A stretch of 64,000 nucleotides of DNA from Vibrio tritonius (GCF_001547935.1 NZ_AP014636.1:62001-126000), one strand, 5' to 3'; shown: positions 36,230 through 44,796, counted from the stretch's first letter. Translations and numbers: made by a program. Notes: generated from the sequence alone by a model not told the origin.

Positions 36230-37441
36230 ATGAACTTATTGAGCACTGATCGCTTTCGTAAAACCCCTCTTCTTTTAGCAATGATGATCATTGCAACAGG
36301 TCAGGTTGGGGTGAGTATCTATTTGCCATCACTTCCATTGATCAGCCAAGATTTGCTCGTAGGTCAGGCTCGTGTTCAGATGTTAGTGACTCTATTTCTT
36401 ATTGGATTTGGCGGATCTCAGCTATTTTACGGTGCATTATCGGATGCAATAGGCCGCCGCCCAGTATTCTTGTTGGGGCAGGGAATTTATCTACTCGGAA
36501 CCGTTATTTGTGTGGTTTTGGCAGACCAATTTTCGACACTTGAATTTGGCCGGCTTTTACAAGGTCTTGGGGCGGGCAGTGCTTCGGTATTAGGGCGCAG
36601 TGTTCTCCGCGATTGTTACGATGGCCCTTATTTAACGAAAGCACTTTCTTACATGTCGGTAACCGCTTCTATTATGCCGATTGTTGCTCCGGTTCTTGGT
36701 GGATGGCTTGCGTATCAACTCAGTTGGCATGCGGTGTTTGTTTTTGTTTTATGCTATATCAGTGCGATTTTCGCCTTGGGGATGTTTATTCTTCCTGAGA
36801 CGTTACCTTATGAGAAGCACCGTTTTGAGCCAATCACCGTGGTGAAAAACTACGTAAGTTTACTGACCAATGTGCAAGTGATCAGCAGCGCCAGTTACAA
36901 CTGGATTAGCTACTTAGCTGCGATGGTCACTTTGTCTGTTTTACCCTTCTTAATGCAAATTCAGCTCGGTATGACTGCAGCGGATTACGGCACCTTGATG
37001 ATTGTTCCTTCGTTGGGTTTGCTAAGCGGGAGTATTGCAGTAAATGTTTTGCATCGTTATTACGGTATTAAACCTATCTTCTGTTTGTCTATTGGGCTGA
37101 TATTTGCCTCGGCTGCGGTACTATTGCTGGTGCCTTTTTCAGTGGTTGGATTAATTATCGCATTTACGGTGCTGTCTTTTGCCCAAGGCATCTCCTTTCC
37201 AATGGCAACAACCATGTTGCTTTCACCACACAAAAAACAAGCAGGCGCAGTGGCCGCTCTGTCTGGCTCGGTACAAATGTGCTTAGCGGGGATATTTGGT
37301 GGTTACGTGGTTGAGCATTGGGTCACTAGCCAGCATTCCCTAGGTGTTTTCTATTTGCTGGTTGCTATTGCTACTGGAACTATTTTTGTCACTACCTTCC
37401 GTTACCAAAATGTCGCGGCACCGGCGCATGCCGCTTCTTAG
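36230..37441 (+). CDS. Bcr/CflA-type MFS drug-resistance transporter
   Basis: The 403-residue protein has 12 predicted membrane segments and the drug:H+ antiporter (12-TMS) motifs: SIYLPSLPLISQDL near the N-terminus, GALSDAIGRRPVFLLGQ (motif A) and LLQGLGAGSASVLGRSVLRD. It probably exports toxic compounds. The frame is open 285 bp further upstream through the divergent LysR gene, but the ATG at 36230 matches the family start and has AAGAG upstream. Confidence 0.85.
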   Translation: MNLLSTDRFRKTPLLLAMMIIATGQVGVSIYLPSLPLISQDLLVGQARVQMLVTLFLIGFGGSQLFYGALSDAIGRRPVFLLGQGIYLLGTVICVVLADQFSTLEFGRLLQGLGAGSASVLGRSVLRDCYDGPYLTKALSYMSVTASIMPIVAPVLGGWLAYQLSWHAVFVFVLCYISAIFALGMFILPETLPYEKHRFEPITVVKNYVSLLTNVQVISSASYNWISYLAAMVTLSVLPFLMQIQLGMTAADYGTLMIVPSLGLLSGSIAVNVLHRYYGIKPIFCLSIGLIFASAAVLLLVPFSVVGLIIAFTVLSFAQGISFPMATTMLLSPHKKQAGAVAALSGSVQMCLAGIFGGYVVEHWVTSQHSLGVFYLLVAIATGTIFVTTFRYQNVAAPAHAAS

Positions 37442-37551
37442 CTGTTGCCTATAATAAGTCTCCTTGTGTCGATATTCGTATCCTTGAACGACCATAGCAA
37501 GCTCAATCAATTTCAGGGTATAATCCGCGGCGAACTGACTGAGGAACTTTC

Positions 37552-37902
37552 ATGCAAGCAAATGAGTTTGAAGCTTTAGTAAAAAGCTTATGTGAACTAG
37601 GGGCGCTCCCTAAAGCACTTGAACAACTGAAACTGAATGAAGATGTGGAGGTCGCACAAGCGGCTCAATCTCTCGCTGGCCAGTTTGTCCTAGCGGAAGT
37701 AGAGAACGAGCAGCGTATTTACCACATGACCGTGGAAGCGGATGAACAAGGCGTTGAGCAAGAGTATCTCGAACACGTAATGAACGAAGGCGACGATGTC
37801 ATCAAGTTTGTTGCTTGGTTCTTTGAGTCATTTTTCGAGATGAAACAGAAAGACGTTTACCAAGCCGCGGGTAAAACATACAAACAACCTAAACGCAGCT
37901 AA
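37552..37902 (+). CDS. hypothetical acidic protein (116 aa)
   Basis: I do not recognise this family. The 116-residue product is acidic and helical, with no membrane segment or signal peptide. A TATAAT box (37519-37524) lies 28 bp before the ATG and GAGG precedes the start, so expression is plausible. It is probably a single gene; codon use is like the neighbours. Confidence 0.7.
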   Translation: MQANEFEALVKSLCELGALPKALEQLKLNEDVEVAQAAQSLAGQFVLAEVENEQRIYHMTVEADEQGVEQEYLEHVMNEGDDVIKFVAWFFESFFEMKQKDVYQAAGKTYKQPKRS

Positions 37903-38010
37903 TTCGTAACATTACGAAAAATAAATGTGACCCAAGTCTTGTTTTTGGCTATTTTGGTGCTAAGATCACATTGTTTGGTTATTAATTAACAACAATGTGA
38001 GGAGTGCCAA

Positions 38011-38142
38011 ATGGATAACAACATGGGTTCATCTTTATTAGGGCTCGCTTTAGCCAAAGAAATGGTTCACCCAATCGAACAGGCACAGCGCCCTGCAAAA
38101 ATGTCTGTGCTTGCCATGCTTTGGAATGCGTTGACTCGCTAA
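38011..38142 (+). CDS. small protein of unknown function (43 aa)
   Basis: The frame encodes MDNNMGSSLLGLALAKEMVH and continues to LAMLWNALTR. It has a near-ideal GAGGAG ribosome-binding site 6 bp before the ATG and a strong terminator 9 bp after the stop, so it looks like a complete small transcription unit. The peptide has two short hydrophobic, possibly amphipathic stretches. No family is known to me. Confidence 0.68.
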   Translation: MDNNMGSSLLGLALAKEMVHPIEQAQRPAKMSVLAMLWNALTR

Positions 38143-38150
38143 GCTATTAA

Positions 38151-38185
38151 AAAATAGGGCCTTGAGTTTTCAAGGCCCTATTTTT
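38151..38185. terminator. bidirectional intrinsic terminator
   Basis: AAAATAGGGCCTTGA/TCAAGGCCCTATTTTT, a 15-bp stem with a short GTTT loop, separates the 43-codon gene from the convergent DMT transporter gene. Confidence 0.92.
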
Positions 38186-38204
38186 ATCTCACTTCATCGT
38201 GAGC

Positions 38205-39101
38205 TTATACGGTTTTTACTGCAAGTTGTGCCTGTTTATTTTCCCATTGAGTAATAAACGCAACCGATAGGACAATAATGGCAGCGCCTAACCACAAGCG
38301 ACCAGGTGGTACCCAGCCAAAAACAACCCATCCCGCAATGACGTTCATTGGTAGTTTAGCGTGGTCAAACGGCTGAACGAATGAGGCGTCGGCAATAGAA
38401 TAGGCTTTCACAATCGCCCATTGTGCTAAGGCCGTCAACACTCCTGCCGCAATCAAAATCAACCATAATGAACTATCGGTTGGTGTTTGCCATTCTGGAA
38501 TCGCCAGTACTAAATTAAATGGGGTCATCAGTACTAAAAGGTAAATCACCATAGTGGATGGTGAATCATCATTGGATAGCTTTTTCACCATCAGTGAATA
38601 ACACGCCCAGAAGAACGCCGCTCCAACGGGAAGTAGGGATGCCCATGAAAAGGTATCGGACCAAGGTTGCAGAATAATCATCGCACCAATAAAGCCACTT
38701 AACGTCGCTCCCCAGCGGGCCATGCTCACTTTTTCTTTAAGAAGCAGCCCTGAACCTATGGTCGCGAACAGAGGTGAGGTCATTAGTAGTGCAATGCCTT
38801 GCCAAATCGGCACAGGATAGGCTAATGCCCACAACCAAAGCTGGATACCTATCACGGCCAAAAAGACGCGGAAAACATGTAAGCTAAAGTGAGAGGTGCG
38901 CAGCGATTGTTTAAATCCTAAAGAACGCAAATAAGGAATCATCACAATGATGGCAATGCCATATTGAATCAGTGCAACAGTGGTTGAAGGCAGTCCAAAG
39001 CGGATACTTGCTATTTGTGTGACGCTGTTGACCACAGAAAACGCAAGCCCAGCGGTTAACATCCAGGCTGCCCCATGGATGGGTTGATGGGAGTTTTGCA
39101 T
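38205..39101 (-). CDS. EamA/DMT-superfamily transporter
   Basis: The 298-residue protein has ten predicted membrane segments arranged as two EamA repeats (about 10-140 and 150-285). The substrate is not evident; family members export amino acids, purines or other metabolites. It starts at ATG 39101, and the promoter side holds a degenerate repeat element. Confidence 0.82.
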   Translation of the reverse strand: MQNSHQPIHGAAWMLTAGLAFSVVNSVTQIASIRFGLPSTTVALIQYGIAIIVMIPYLRSLGFKQSLRTSHFSLHVFRVFLAVIGIQLWLWALAYPVPIWQGIALLMTSPLFATIGSGLLLKEKVSMARWGATLSGFIGAMIILQPWSDTFSWASLLPVGAAFFWACYSLMVKKLSNDDSPSTMVIYLLVLMTPFNLVLAIPEWQTPTDSSLWLILIAAGVLTALAQWAIVKAYSIADASFVQPFDHAKLPMNVIAGWVVFGWVPPGRLWLGAAIIVLSVAFITQWENKQAQLAVKTV

Positions 39102-39197
39102 AACATTTGCTCAGAATAAGAAACTGATTAAATATTACTCTGCTTCGTTTCTTGCGCCAACTGGCTTTTGTCTGTCAAGTCATTCGAATAAATTGAA

Positions 39198-39356
39198 TAT
39201 ACCCAAGTAACCTCAAGATGCTGTTTCAGCGAGAATGTATTCGCTTATAGGTAAGGCACCGATTTGAATACCTAGTTATTCTACGTAGAAAATCGGTATA
39301 TAACCTGTTCTTGCTGATGAAACTCTAAATTGTGCACTTTGAGGTCATTAGGTTTA
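39198..39356 (+). repeat. palindromic intergenic element, copy E (degenerate, deleted)
   Basis: The left end TATACCCAAGTAACCTCAAG and the GAGAATGTATTCGCTTATAG segment are well kept. The middle is missing about 100 bp, and the right end has decayed to TTTGAGGTCATTAGGTTTAT. It is in the orientation of copies A and D. It ends only a few bases from the terminator of the candidate small RNA at 39362. Confidence 0.75.
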
Positions 39357-39361
39357 TTTGC

Positions 39362-39458
39362 AAAAAAAAACCTCCCACATGGGAGGTTAAAAACATGAAG
39401 TGACCAGTGATTTCTGCCTTATCACTGAAAAGAAGCACAAACGCTGCCTGCATTTGTA
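39362..39458 (-). ncRNA. candidate sigma-54-dependent small RNA (about 97 nt)
   Basis: On the minus strand a sigma-54 promoter is followed by a compact RNA-like unit without an open reading frame. First comes a stem ACAAATGC/GCGTTTGT with loop AGGCA. A free stretch GCTTCTTTT follows, then a stem CAGTGAT/ATCACTG and an unpaired U-rich run that could bind Hfq. The unit ends in a terminator, AACCTCCC-ATGT-GGGAGGTT plus nine Ts (39362-39388). The porin gene upstream has its own terminator, so this unit is separate. It shares no core sequence with Qrr, and I know no family for it. Confidence 0.65.
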
Positions 39459-39467
39459 GTTTTACTA

Positions 39468-39485
39468 AAGCAGTAAGTGTGCCAA
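39468..39485 (-). promoter_or_regulatory. sigma-54 promoter of the candidate small RNA
   Basis: Read on the minus strand, TTGGCACACTTACTGCTT carries GG (39483-39482) and GC (39471-39470) with exactly 10 bases between. It differs from the qrr promoter core at only one position in TTGGCACxCTTACTGC. The expected start is near 39458. Confidence 0.78.
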
Positions 39486-39549
39486 CTATTATTTATAAAT
39501 AAAAACAGATACTTATAGTGTTTTGTTACTATAGCAGTGGGCGAGATAA

Positions 39550-39587
39550 TGCTTTGTGATGGGGCGCGATTGGCGTAAATTGGTGCA
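39550..39587 (-). promoter_or_regulatory. weak NtrC-like site pair upstream of the candidate small RNA
   Basis: Two 17-bp stretches, 39550-39566 and 39571-39587, partly fit the NtrC operator TGCACCA-N3-TGGTGCA. The second has a perfect TGGTGCA half-site; the left halves are poor. Centres are 21 bp apart (two helical turns) and about 100-120 bp upstream of the predicted start, a usual enhancer position. The identification is tentative. Confidence 0.35.
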
Positions 39588-39594
39588 ACAGAAA

Positions 39595-39622
39595 TAAAAA
39601 TGGCCTGATAGCAGTCAGGCCA
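39595..39622 (-). terminator. terminator of the porin gene
   Basis: On the minus strand TGGCCTGA/TCAGGCCA is followed by TTTTTA. It lies about 30 bp after the porin stop codon. Confidence 0.85.
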
Positions 39623-39653
39623 TAAGAAAAGGACATATTAGGACAGTTGGTAC

Positions 39654-40628
39654 TTAGAAGGCGTATTTTAGACCAACGCGGTAAGTATCATCAGCGTTAT
39701 CAACTTGGTTCAATTTAAGAGCAAGGTAAGTTGATAGGTTAGAGTTAAAGCTGTAGTAACCGCCTAGCTCAACGAAGTCTTCGTTATCGATATCAGATGC
39801 ACCGTCTGGCTTGTCAGTATCTTTACCGTAGATAGCTTGAACTTTAGTTTGGTCGTTGATTTTGTAAGAGGCTGCGATTTCAATCACGTCGAAGTCTTGG
39901 TCGTCAGTGGCAGTATCACCAGTAGAGTAAGTAGCACCAAGGTATAGAGCGTCGATTGAGTAACCCAAACCTAGCAAGAATTGATTTGCTTTTTGGTTAC
40001 CAGTAGTACCTTCTGCGTCTTCTTGTTCACCAGTGTAGGCTGCACCAAGTTTTAGACCCATTGGCAGTTTGTACACAGCAGAGATGCCGTAACCATCAGC
40101 GTTATCGCGGTCGCTAGATAGTACTTGGTAAGTTGCTTGTACGTTAAGTTCATCAGTGATTTGGCCACGGTAAGCAATCACGTTTTCTTCGTGGTCGCTA
40201 GACGCAGAAAGTTTTTTCTGGATACCAGTAAATTCACCGATATCAGAGAATTTTGATACTTGAACAGAGGCAGTATCTTGTGAGCCAAAAGAAAGTGCGT
40301 GACCGTCGAAATCAAGGCCAGCAAACATGTAACGTTGAGTGAATGTAGAGCCAGCAGAGCCATCTTTTTGTTCGTTTTCGTAACGAGCAAAGCCGCTCAA
40401 ACCTTCAGAGATTTCGCTTCTACCTTCGATATTTAAACGAGCACGAGTGTTATCCACCATAGTGCCTTCGATTTCAGTGCCGTCAGTTTTAGCATTGAAG
40501 TCACCACGGAATTCAACACGACCGCCAACTTTAAGTTGAGTACCATCTGCATCGTACACAGTTGCTGCTAGAGTTGAGCCGGACACTAGTGCGGCGAAGA
40601 TAGCGCTTGCGAGAACTGCCTTTTTCAT
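39654..40628 (-). CDS. outer membrane general porin
   Basis: The 324-residue protein has a signal peptide cleaved after STLAA, and its mature start ATVYDADGTQLKVGGRVEFRG is typical of Gram-negative 16-strand porins. It ends with aromatic Phe (GLKYAF), the outer-membrane insertion signal. Alternating amphipathic beta-strands run throughout. It is somewhat shorter than OmpU/OmpC-type proteins, and I cannot name the orthologue. Codon use is strongly biased, as in highly expressed genes. Confidence 0.88.
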   Translation of the reverse strand: MKKAVLASAIFAALVSGSTLAATVYDADGTQLKVGGRVEFRGDFNAKTDGTEIEGTMVDNTRARLNIEGRSEISEGLSGFARYENEQKDGSAGSTFTQRYMFAGLDFDGHALSFGSQDTASVQVSKFSDIGEFTGIQKKLSASSDHEENVIAYRGQITDELNVQATYQVLSSDRDNADGYGISAVYKLPMGLKLGAAYTGEQEDAEGTTGNQKANQFLLGLGYSIDALYLGATYSTGDTATDDQDFDVIEIAASYKINDQTKVQAIYGKDTDKPDGASDIDNEDFVELGGYYSFNSNLSTYLALKLNQVDNADDTYRVGLKYAF

Positions 40629-40865
40629 TTTATTACCTTATTTATTAGTAGATGAGCATCAATGCTCTAACGTTTTGGTAGGCTCAAAATTAGTAGGATT
40701 AAATGACGGTTTCATGACTCGTTCTTGACGTTTCTATGTTGTTTTTATGGCTTTTGTGTAAAAAAAGAGCATAGAAAGAAAGAGTTGCAGCAGATAGTGG
40801 AAAAGTAGTAGAACCCTATCAATAACCTAACTTATTGATAGGGAAGATTTTTAATCGTGGTGGCT

Positions 40866-41291
40866 TTAGGCGATAGTGTGCCCGTTGACGGAAAGATGAA
40901 CATCAATATTGCCACGAGTCGCATTTGAGTAAGGGCATACTTTATGTGCGGTTTGAACCAATTCAATTGCTTGATCTTCAGGCAGATCTAATTGTGCAGC
41001 CAGAGTGACCGAGAGTTGGAAGCCACCGTCTTGATTCATCCCAATTCCTACCTCTGCAGTCACAGGGGCAGATTTCAGCGCTATTTTGGCTTCGCGAGCC
41101 ACATGCAAAACAGCGTTAGAGAAACAGGCGGCATAACCTGCAGCAAATAGCTGTTCTGGGTTAGTCGAATTGCCATTACCACCCATCTCTTTAGGGTAAG
41201 CTAAGTTTACAGACAGTAAACCATCATCAGTTGCTACTTGACCATTACGACCTGCAAGCGCAGTTGCTTTTGTTGTGTAAAGAGTTTTCAT
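40866..41291 (-). CDS. ohr: organic hydroperoxide resistance protein Ohr
   Basis: This 141-residue OsmC/Ohr-family thiol peroxidase reduces organic hydroperoxides. The two catalytic cysteines are in AGYAACFSNAVLHVA and AHKVCPYSNATRGN, and the PxxLFAAGYAAC block is typical of Ohr. The ATG at 41291 has AAGGA upstream. It is divergent from an OhrR-type repressor with two OhrR-like boxes between them. Confidence 0.94.
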   Translation of the reverse strand: MKTLYTTKATALAGRNGQVATDDGLLSVNLAYPKEMGGNGNSTNPEQLFAAGYAACFSNAVLHVAREAKIALKSAPVTAEVGIGMNQDGGFQLSVTLAAQLDLPEDQAIELVQTAHKVCPYSNATRGNIDVHLSVNGHTIA

Positions 41292-41310
41292 CTCGGATTC
41301 CTTATTTAAG

Positions 41311-41389
41311 TTGTGCACAATCTAATTGCTGGCAATCTTATATCGATCTTTACCTCGAAAGCAAGTATATTGTGCACAATTTAATTGCG
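41311..41389. promoter_or_regulatory. two OhrR operator boxes
   Basis: TTGTGCACAATCTAATTGCT (41311-41330) and TGTGCACAATTTAATTGCGA (41371-41390) are 60 bp apart. Each contains the OhrR-type dyad CAATT-A-AATTG (one exact, one with a change). One box lies close to each start codon, so OhrR probably represses both ohr and itself. Confidence 0.75.
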
Positions 41390-41403
41390 AGTTATCTAAC
41401 ACC

Positions 41404-41874
41404 ATGACCCAGTGCCAAGTATCAGACCATCAGCCAGATAATCACTCCGATGAGTTATTGCTTCTGGAAAATCAGCTTTGTTTCCCGCTTTATAGTGCAG
41501 CGAATGCCGTGGTGAGAGCGTATCGTCCATTGCTGGAGCAGTTGGACCTCACCTATGTGCAATATTTGGTGATGATGGTGTTATGGCAGAGTAACGGTAT
41601 TAGTGTTAAAACCTTAGGGGAGAAGCTCTATCTTGATTCAGGTACCTTGACTCCCTTGTTAAAGCGTTTGGAAAGCAAAGGTCTAGTTGAGCGTCGACGT
41701 AGCGAATCAGATGAACGAGTCCGCGAACTGTATCTCACCGAAAAAGGTACTGAACTGCGTAGTAAAGCGCTCTCTGTTCCTAACGAAATGTTGTGTAAAT
41801 TCAAGCTTGAGGTAGATGAGTTAATTGCGTTAAAGCAGTTGTGTGAAAAAGTGCTGTCTACCTTAGGCCAATGA
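41404..41874 (+). CDS. ohrR: MarR-family peroxide-sensing repressor OhrR
   Basis: The 156-residue MarR-type protein has the OhrR hallmark LLLLENQLCFPLYSAANAVV, whose Cys is the peroxide sensor. The winged helix is LGEKLYLDSGTLTPLLKRLE then LVERRRSESDERV. The ATG at 41404 was chosen to match the family N-terminus; the frame is open to 41326 but that would run through an operator. It is divergent from ohr. Confidence 0.9.
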   Translation: MTQCQVSDHQPDNHSDELLLLENQLCFPLYSAANAVVRAYRPLLEQLDLTYVQYLVMMVLWQSNGISVKTLGEKLYLDSGTLTPLLKRLESKGLVERRRSESDERVRELYLTEKGTELRSKALSVPNEMLCKFKLEVDELIALKQLCEKVLSTLGQ

Positions 41875-42000
41875 CCTAAATTTCTCTCTGTCACTATGAT
41901 TTTTAAGATCAATTTTCAGAAATTAATCTTCTAAACTATTGTGAATTGACGCAATAAGTTACACTCGGCATTCAAACTTTGTTCAAGGAAGAGCCTAATT

Positions 42001-42615
42001 ATGAATGCCATTCGATTTGAAGAGCAGTTGATCACTCCATCAAAAATCCTCTGTGTTGGTCGCAATTATGTGGAGCATATTCAAGAGCTTAATAATGCGG
42101 TCCCAGAACAAATGGTGGTGTTTCACAAGCCTAACAGTTCGATAAGCAGTACATTAAACGCGGTACACGAAGAAACGTTGCATTATGAAACAGAAATCTG
42201 TTTTTTGATTAAAGACGGGCAGTACCACGGAGTCGGTTTGGGTCTTGATTTAACTAAGCGTGAGCTGCAATCTTACTTAAAGGCGAAAGGATTGCCTTGG
42301 GAAAGAGCAAAAGCGTTTAATGGCTCTGCTGTGTTTAGTAAGTTTATTCCGTTAGATGAGCTAGAACTGACCTCTTTGCAATTGGAACTCTACATTAATA
42401 GCGTACGAATCCAGTGTGGCGGTGTGCCACAAATGATGTACAAACCGAATGCCATCCTTGCCGACCTTGCCTCTTACACCACCTTAGAAGATGGTGATGT
42501 CGTGATGACCGGCACACCTAAAGGGGTGGGTGAGGTTCATAAAGGCGATGTCTTTTTAGGACGCTTAAAAGCGGGTGATGAAACACTTATCGAAATTGAA
42601 TGGGTTGCTGAGTAG
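42001..42615 (+). CDS. fumarylacetoacetate hydrolase family protein
   Basis: The 204-residue FAH-fold protein has KILCVGRNYVEH, a VVFHKPNSSI segment, the metal-ligand region HYETEICFLI and a C-terminal VVMTGTPKGVGEV. It resembles short YcgM-type members that act on acylpyruvates or oxaloacetate. The exact substrate is unknown. A terminator follows at 42694. Confidence 0.85.
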   Translation: MNAIRFEEQLITPSKILCVGRNYVEHIQELNNAVPEQMVVFHKPNSSISSTLNAVHEETLHYETEICFLIKDGQYHGVGLGLDLTKRELQSYLKAKGLPWERAKAFNGSAVFSKFIPLDELELTSLQLELYINSVRIQCGGVPQMMYKPNAILADLASYTTLEDGDVVMTGTPKGVGEVHKGDVFLGRLKAGDETLIEIEWVAE

Positions 42616-42693
42616 GTGCAATTTGAGCTTGATATAAACGTCTGGCTTACATCATATTATCTGTTTTCAATTGACCAGTTTAATCCAAAAAAC

Positions 42694-42719
42694 AAAGTCC
42701 CTGTAAGGGACTTTTTTTG
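42694..42719 (+). terminator. intrinsic terminator
   Basis: AAAGTCCC-TGTA-AGGGACTTT followed by Ts, after the FAH-family gene. It may also serve the convergent azlD gene. Confidence 0.85.
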
Positions 42720-42828
42720 TGGAAACGATCAGGCGTTGTTCAACCAGCCTAGATTCACTCGTTCATCGTTATCACCAATGCACTGATTGCTTATTCGGCC
42801 ATATTGACAAAGTAGCCTCCCTATTGGT

Positions 42829-43146
42829 TTATGCAAACACCCACAAATTGAGCACCAAAAATACCACCATGCTAATCACTGTGGTGAGTAACACATTCCG
42901 GGTTTTCCAGGCGATGAGCGCGGCTAAGATAGCGGCCCAGAGGTAAGGGTTATGCGTATGCAGTTGTAACTGATGATCGTTGGTAAAGACGATTGGTGCC
43001 CAAATGGCGGTGAGAACCGCAGGGCTGGAATAGGTGAGTAGGCGCTGCAGTTTTGCACTCATTTTGAGGGGCAATTTAGGTTCGAGAAACATATAACGGC
43101 TGATAAAAACCAGTGCAGCCATGGATAAAATGGAGAGAAGCACCAT
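42829..43146 (-). CDS. azlD: AzlD-family branched-chain amino acid exporter subunit
   Basis: The 105-residue protein has four predicted membrane segments and the AzlD features SRYMFLEPKLPLKMSAKLQRLLTYSSPAVLTAI (shown in part) and AAILAALIAWKTRNVL. With AzlC it exports branched-chain or similar amino acids. It starts one base after the azlC stop, so the two are co-translated. Confidence 0.88.
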   Translation of the reverse strand: MVLLSILSMAALVFISRYMFLEPKLPLKMSAKLQRLLTYSSPAVLTAIWAPIVFTNDHQLQLHTHNPYLWAAILAALIAWKTRNVLLTTVISMVVFLVLNLWVFA

Positions 43147-43147
43147 A

Positions 43148-43864
43148 TTATTTTTCTCCTACCCAAGTTTCGCAGAGGTAGCCAGCAATCATTGCTGCAA
43201 GGCTTGCGATCATTAAGCTGCCTTGGACTTGATAGGTTTCTAGTGTGACGGCAAGCACCAATGAGACGAGGACACACACCAAAACAGGAAAGGTTTTGGT
43301 ATTGGGAATCACAATGGCGATGAAGGTCGCCGCAACCGCAAAATCTAAACCGAGTTGATTTAAATTTGGAATATAGTGCCCAGCTAAGATGCCGACCAGT
43401 GAGGCGATGTTCCACACAATATAAAAACTTAACCCCGCTCCGAGAGCATACCAGCGATTAAACTGCTCATCTTTTTGCTGTCCACAAATAGCAAACAGTT
43501 CATCGGTGAGCAAAAAGCCCAACGACCAGCGCCAACGTTTAGGTAACGAGCTGATTTTACTGCGCATCGATACGCCATAAAGGAAGTGACGAGAAGTAAT
43601 AAAAAAGGTGGTCAGCAACATGGTGAAAAGACCGACACCGCTTTTGAGCATGCCGATGGCAACCAATTGCGCTGCGCCTGCATAAAGAATGACAGAGAGC
43701 ATTTGGCTATCAAAAGGGCTTAAACCTGAATCGACCGCGTAAGAACCTGCCAATAACCCCCAAGGAAGTACCGCGATGCTCAGCGGCGAAATCGCAATAG
43801 TGCCTTTAATAAACTGTGTAAACGGTGGAGCGTCATTGTCATTTACATCCGGTTGGGAAGTCAT
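43148..43864 (-). CDS. azlC: AzlC-family branched-chain amino acid exporter subunit
   Basis: The 238-residue membrane protein has AzlC-type features: FIKGTIAISPLSIAVLPWGL at the N-terminus, MLSVILYAGAAQLVAIGML, FFITSRHFLYGVSM and FLLTDELFAI. It is the first gene of the azlCD pair. It is the larger subunit of the exporter. Confidence 0.9.
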   Translation of the reverse strand: MTSQPDVNDNDAPPFTQFIKGTIAISPLSIAVLPWGLLAGSYAVDSGLSPFDSQMLSVILYAGAAQLVAIGMLKSGVGLFTMLLTTFFITSRHFLYGVSMRSKISSLPKRWRWSLGFLLTDELFAICGQQKDEQFNRWYALGAGLSFYIVWNIASLVGILAGHYIPNLNQLGLDFAVAATFIAIVIPNTKTFPVLVCVLVSLVLAVTLETYQVQGSLMIASLAAMIAGYLCETWVGEK

Positions 43865-44113
43865 AAGCGTCCTTGATTATGTGCATGTTGTTGAGAATAA
43901 ATGGGGATGAAAGGTGGTGATTTCAATCAGTTATAGCACAGAAGATAAGATATTAGTTTTGAGTAAAACTCGACATGAAACTTGTGTCTTATCCTGTTTT
44001 ATGTTGATTTTTTAATATAAATTATTGTTGTGTGGAGTTTTATTGGAATTTTGTTTTGATTTGTTGGCTGTATTTGCGATAGGATGCGCCGTTTTTTCTC
44101 AATACCAAAGATT

Positions 44114-44743
44114 ATGATCGACTACACCATTCTTCCCATGTATTTGGTTGCGGTACTTGCGCTTTTGTTAGTTCCTGGGCCAGACATGTTATTAATTTTG
44201 AGTGCCAGTCTGAGCTTTGGTCGTCGAGTAGGGATATTTGCCAGTTTAGGGAATGCAACGTCAGGTTTAATTTTGACGTGTTTGGCCGCGGTCGGAGTTT
44301 CAGCATTAGTGGCAGTAAGCCCCTTAGCATTAGAACTTTTACATGCTATCGGTGGGCTGTATTTATTAAAAATGGGTTGGGATTGCTATCACGCTGATGT
44401 CGGTGATGCGCCAACAGTAACCGAACCGAAAGGGTTGGCGAGCCAGTTTTATCGGCGAGCCATGTTGAGTAATTTGCTCAACCCCAAAGCGCTGTTGTTC
44501 TTTGTGATGTTTTTGCCACAGTTTGTCTCAGCCCATATCAGCAGTTCTTCCGCACAGCAGATGTTTGCCTTGGGCATCATTTTGAATGTGCTAGGGTTAA
44601 GCTTCAATTTGCTGCTGGTGGCGTTGGTGGGCTCACTTGGTAAAGGGCTGTTGCACAATACAACCTTTAGACGCTACCAGTATAAGGTGATGGGGGCGGT
44701 TTTCTTTACGTTGGCAATCTGGTTGCTTTCGGGGCTGCTCTAG
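44114..44743 (+). CDS. LysE/RhtB-family amino acid exporter
   Basis: The 209-residue protein has six membrane segments and the RhtB hallmark LLVPGPDMLLILSASLSFGRRVG near the N-terminus, then LYLLKMGWDCY and LLNPKALLFFVMFLPQF. It probably exports amino acids or homoserine-like compounds. The ATG at 44114 fits the family; an upstream ATG at 44084 would add ten residues without similarity. It converges on a TetR-type gene. Confidence 0.87.
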   Translation: MIDYTILPMYLVAVLALLLVPGPDMLLILSASLSFGRRVGIFASLGNATSGLILTCLAAVGVSALVAVSPLALELLHAIGGLYLLKMGWDCYHADVGDAPTVTEPKGLASQFYRRAMLSNLLNPKALLFFVMFLPQFVSAHISSSSAQQMFALGIILNVLGLSFNLLLVALVGSLGKGLLHNTTFRRYQYKVMGAVFFTLAIWLLSGLL

Positions 44744-44769
44744 TTAAACGCCTGCTGTTGGGGTGTAGG

Positions 44770-44796
44770 AAGAGCGATACGAGTCGTATCGCTCTT
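44770..44796. terminator. hairpin between convergent LysE-type and TetR-type genes
   Basis: AAGAGCGATAC-GAGTC-GTATCGCTCTT is a perfect 11-bp stem that touches the TetR stop codon. The T-run is short on both strands, so it is a weak or atypical terminator. Confidence 0.55.
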
